This document shows, piece after piece, positions 5,480 to 6,203 of a stretch of DNA of 6,203 nucleotides (position 1 is the stretch's first letter; each line of letters starts with the position of its first letter). The stretch lies in contig CAJOQY010000088.1 in assembly GCA_905236835.1 (NCBI GenBank), positions 1-6,203 on the forward strand, read 5' to 3'. Under the pieces are notes generated by a model, which worked only from the letters and a program-made list of their open reading frames with translations, searched no databases and was not told where the DNA came from. This stretch comes from an uncultured Oscillibacter sp. (GTDB lineage Bacteria; Bacillota; Clostridia; Oscillospirales; Oscillospiraceae). A program made the translations under genes and the position numbers.

Positions 5480-6203
5480 TTATTTCACGCCCAAACGGCT
5501 CGCGATGACCATGCGCTGGACTTCAGACGTACCCTCGTAGATTTCCGTGATTTTCGCGTCCCGCATCATGCGTTCGACGGGATATTCACGCGTGTAGCCG
5601 TAGCCGCCGAACAACTGTACGGCGCGGCGCGTGACATCCGACGCCGCTTCCGCCGCGAATAATTTCGCCATCGACGCGTCAATCGAATAATCCTCATGCA
5701 GCTGCTTTTTCTGCGCGGCGGCGTATACTAAATACTGCGCGGCCTGCATACGGGTGTGCATATCGGCCAATTGGAACTGCGTGTTCTGGAACTGGCTCAG
5801 ACGCCGTCCAAATTGCACGCGTTCTTTCGTATATTTAATCGCCTCGTCAACCGCGCCTTCGCCGAGTCCAAGCGCCTGCGCCGCGATTCCGATGCGTCCG
5901 CCGTCCAGCGTCTGCATGGCGATTTTAAATCCGCGTCCCTCACGGCCTAATAAATTTTCTTTCGGGACAATGCAGTCCTCAAAAATCAAATCGCACGTTG
6001 AAGATCCGCGAATGCCCATTTTCTTTTCATGCTTGCCCGTTGAGAATCCCGGAAAGCTCTTTTCAACGATAAACGCCGAAATGCCGTGATTGCCTTTTGA
6101 TTTATCCGTCATGGCGAATACAACAAACGTATCGGCGACATTGCCGTTTGTGATAAAGCATTTCGAGCCGTTTAACACATAATGATCGCCGTCTAATACA
6201 GCC
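5480..6203 (-). CDS. bcd: Acyl-CoA dehydrogenase, butyryl-CoA dehydrogenase type, N-terminus cut by window edge
   Basis: This FAD-dependent flavoprotein oxidises or reduces short-chain acyl-CoA. Next to etfBA in an anaerobe it most likely reduces crotonyl-CoA to butyryl-CoA. The last 240 residues are visible, of an expected 380 or so. The frame stays open to the edge and begins AVLDGDHYVLNGSKCFITNG, the middle-domain FAD-contacting strand. The GTG at 6178 is therefore an internal Val codon, not a start. Other family blocks are MGIRGSSTCDLIFEDCIVP, then QTLDGGRIGIAAQALG, ERVQFGRRLSQFQ and LFGGYGYTREYPVERMMRDAKI. The catalytic base is the second Glu of TEIYEGTSE, codon 5536-5534, 18 residues from the C-terminus, as in Bcd. 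The C-terminus ASRLGVK is normal. Branched-chain or other short-chain specificity is possible. The bcd symbol rests on context and overall similarity. Confidence 0.93.
   Translation of the reverse strand, partial: AVLDGDHYVLNGSKCFITNGNVADTFVVFAMTDKSKGNHGISAFIVEKSFPGFSTGKHEKKMGIRGSSTCDLIFEDCIVPKENLLGREGRGFKIAMQTLDGGRIGIAAQALGLGEGAVDEAIKYTKERVQFGRRLSQFQNTQFQLADMHTRMQAAQYLVYAAAQKKQLHEDYSIDASMAKLFAAEAASDVTRRAVQLFGGYGYTREYPVERMMRDAKITEIYEGTSEVQRMVIASRLGVK

Noticed and set aside
5008..5508. Plus-strand open frame of 166 codons opposite etfB
   Set aside because: It lies fully antisense to a certain etfB and into the bcd end. Its Arg-rich, repetitive composition is the mirror of GCG/GCC-rich codons, and it has no family motif.
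5231..5662. Plus-strand open frame of 143 codons across the etfB-bcd junction
   Set aside because: It is antisense to two certain genes, overlaps another shadow frame, and has no recognisable motif.
5480..6178. Start of the dehydrogenase at the GTG codon 6178-6176
   Set aside because: The frame continues upstream to the window edge with family sequence (AVLDGDHY before the Val). The codon is internal and the gene is partial.
1..6203. CRISPR array, tRNA, rRNA, insertion sequence or attachment site
   Set aside because: No regularly spaced repeats, tRNA-like cloverleaf, transposase or paired terminal repeats were seen on reading both strands. Nearly every base is inside a recognised gene.

Overview
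The window holds five tightly packed genes, all read from the minus strand. Two of them are cut by the window edges. In transcription order (right to left) they are: the C-terminal two thirds of a short-chain acyl-CoA dehydrogenase of butyryl-CoA dehydrogenase type (bcd-like, 5480-6203, N-terminus outside); etfB (4657-5457); etfA (3462-4601); a complete glycoside hydrolase family 1 enzyme with the anion-binding residues of phospho-beta-glucosidases (1902-3380); and a SulP-family anion permease with a STAS domain and an unrecognised C-terminal extension (1-1905, C-terminus outside). Nothing convincing was found on the plus strand. The longest non-coding gap is 81 bases.

The organism is most likely an anaerobic member of the Firmicutes (Clostridia or Negativicutes). 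The EtfA sequence, including the segment GPRCAARLHTGLCADC, and the bcd-etfB-etfA order match the fermentative crotonyl-CoA-reducing complex common there. The DNA mixes GCG/GCC-rich alanine codons with frequent TTA leucine codons and AT-rich gaps. I cannot name a genus from this.

The right half (3462-6203) is an electron-transfer module. Bcd reduces crotonyl-CoA or a related enoyl-CoA, and EtfB/EtfA supply electrons from NADH, probably by flavin-based bifurcation with ferredoxin. A 22-base gap separates bcd from etfB. A 55-base, almost purely A/T gap with a tandem 12-bp repeat and an inverted repeat separates etfB from etfA. A GC-rich hairpin follows etfA and probably ends or attenuates this unit.

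The left half (1-3380) is a second unit in which the GH1 stop codon and the SulP start codon overlap as ATGA, implying translational coupling. The functional link between a probable phospho-beta-glucosidase and an anion permease is not obvious. It is the least explained part of the window, together with the SulP C-terminal extension and its unusual core motifs. I do not see a clearly new system here. The rest is ordinary fermentative metabolism.
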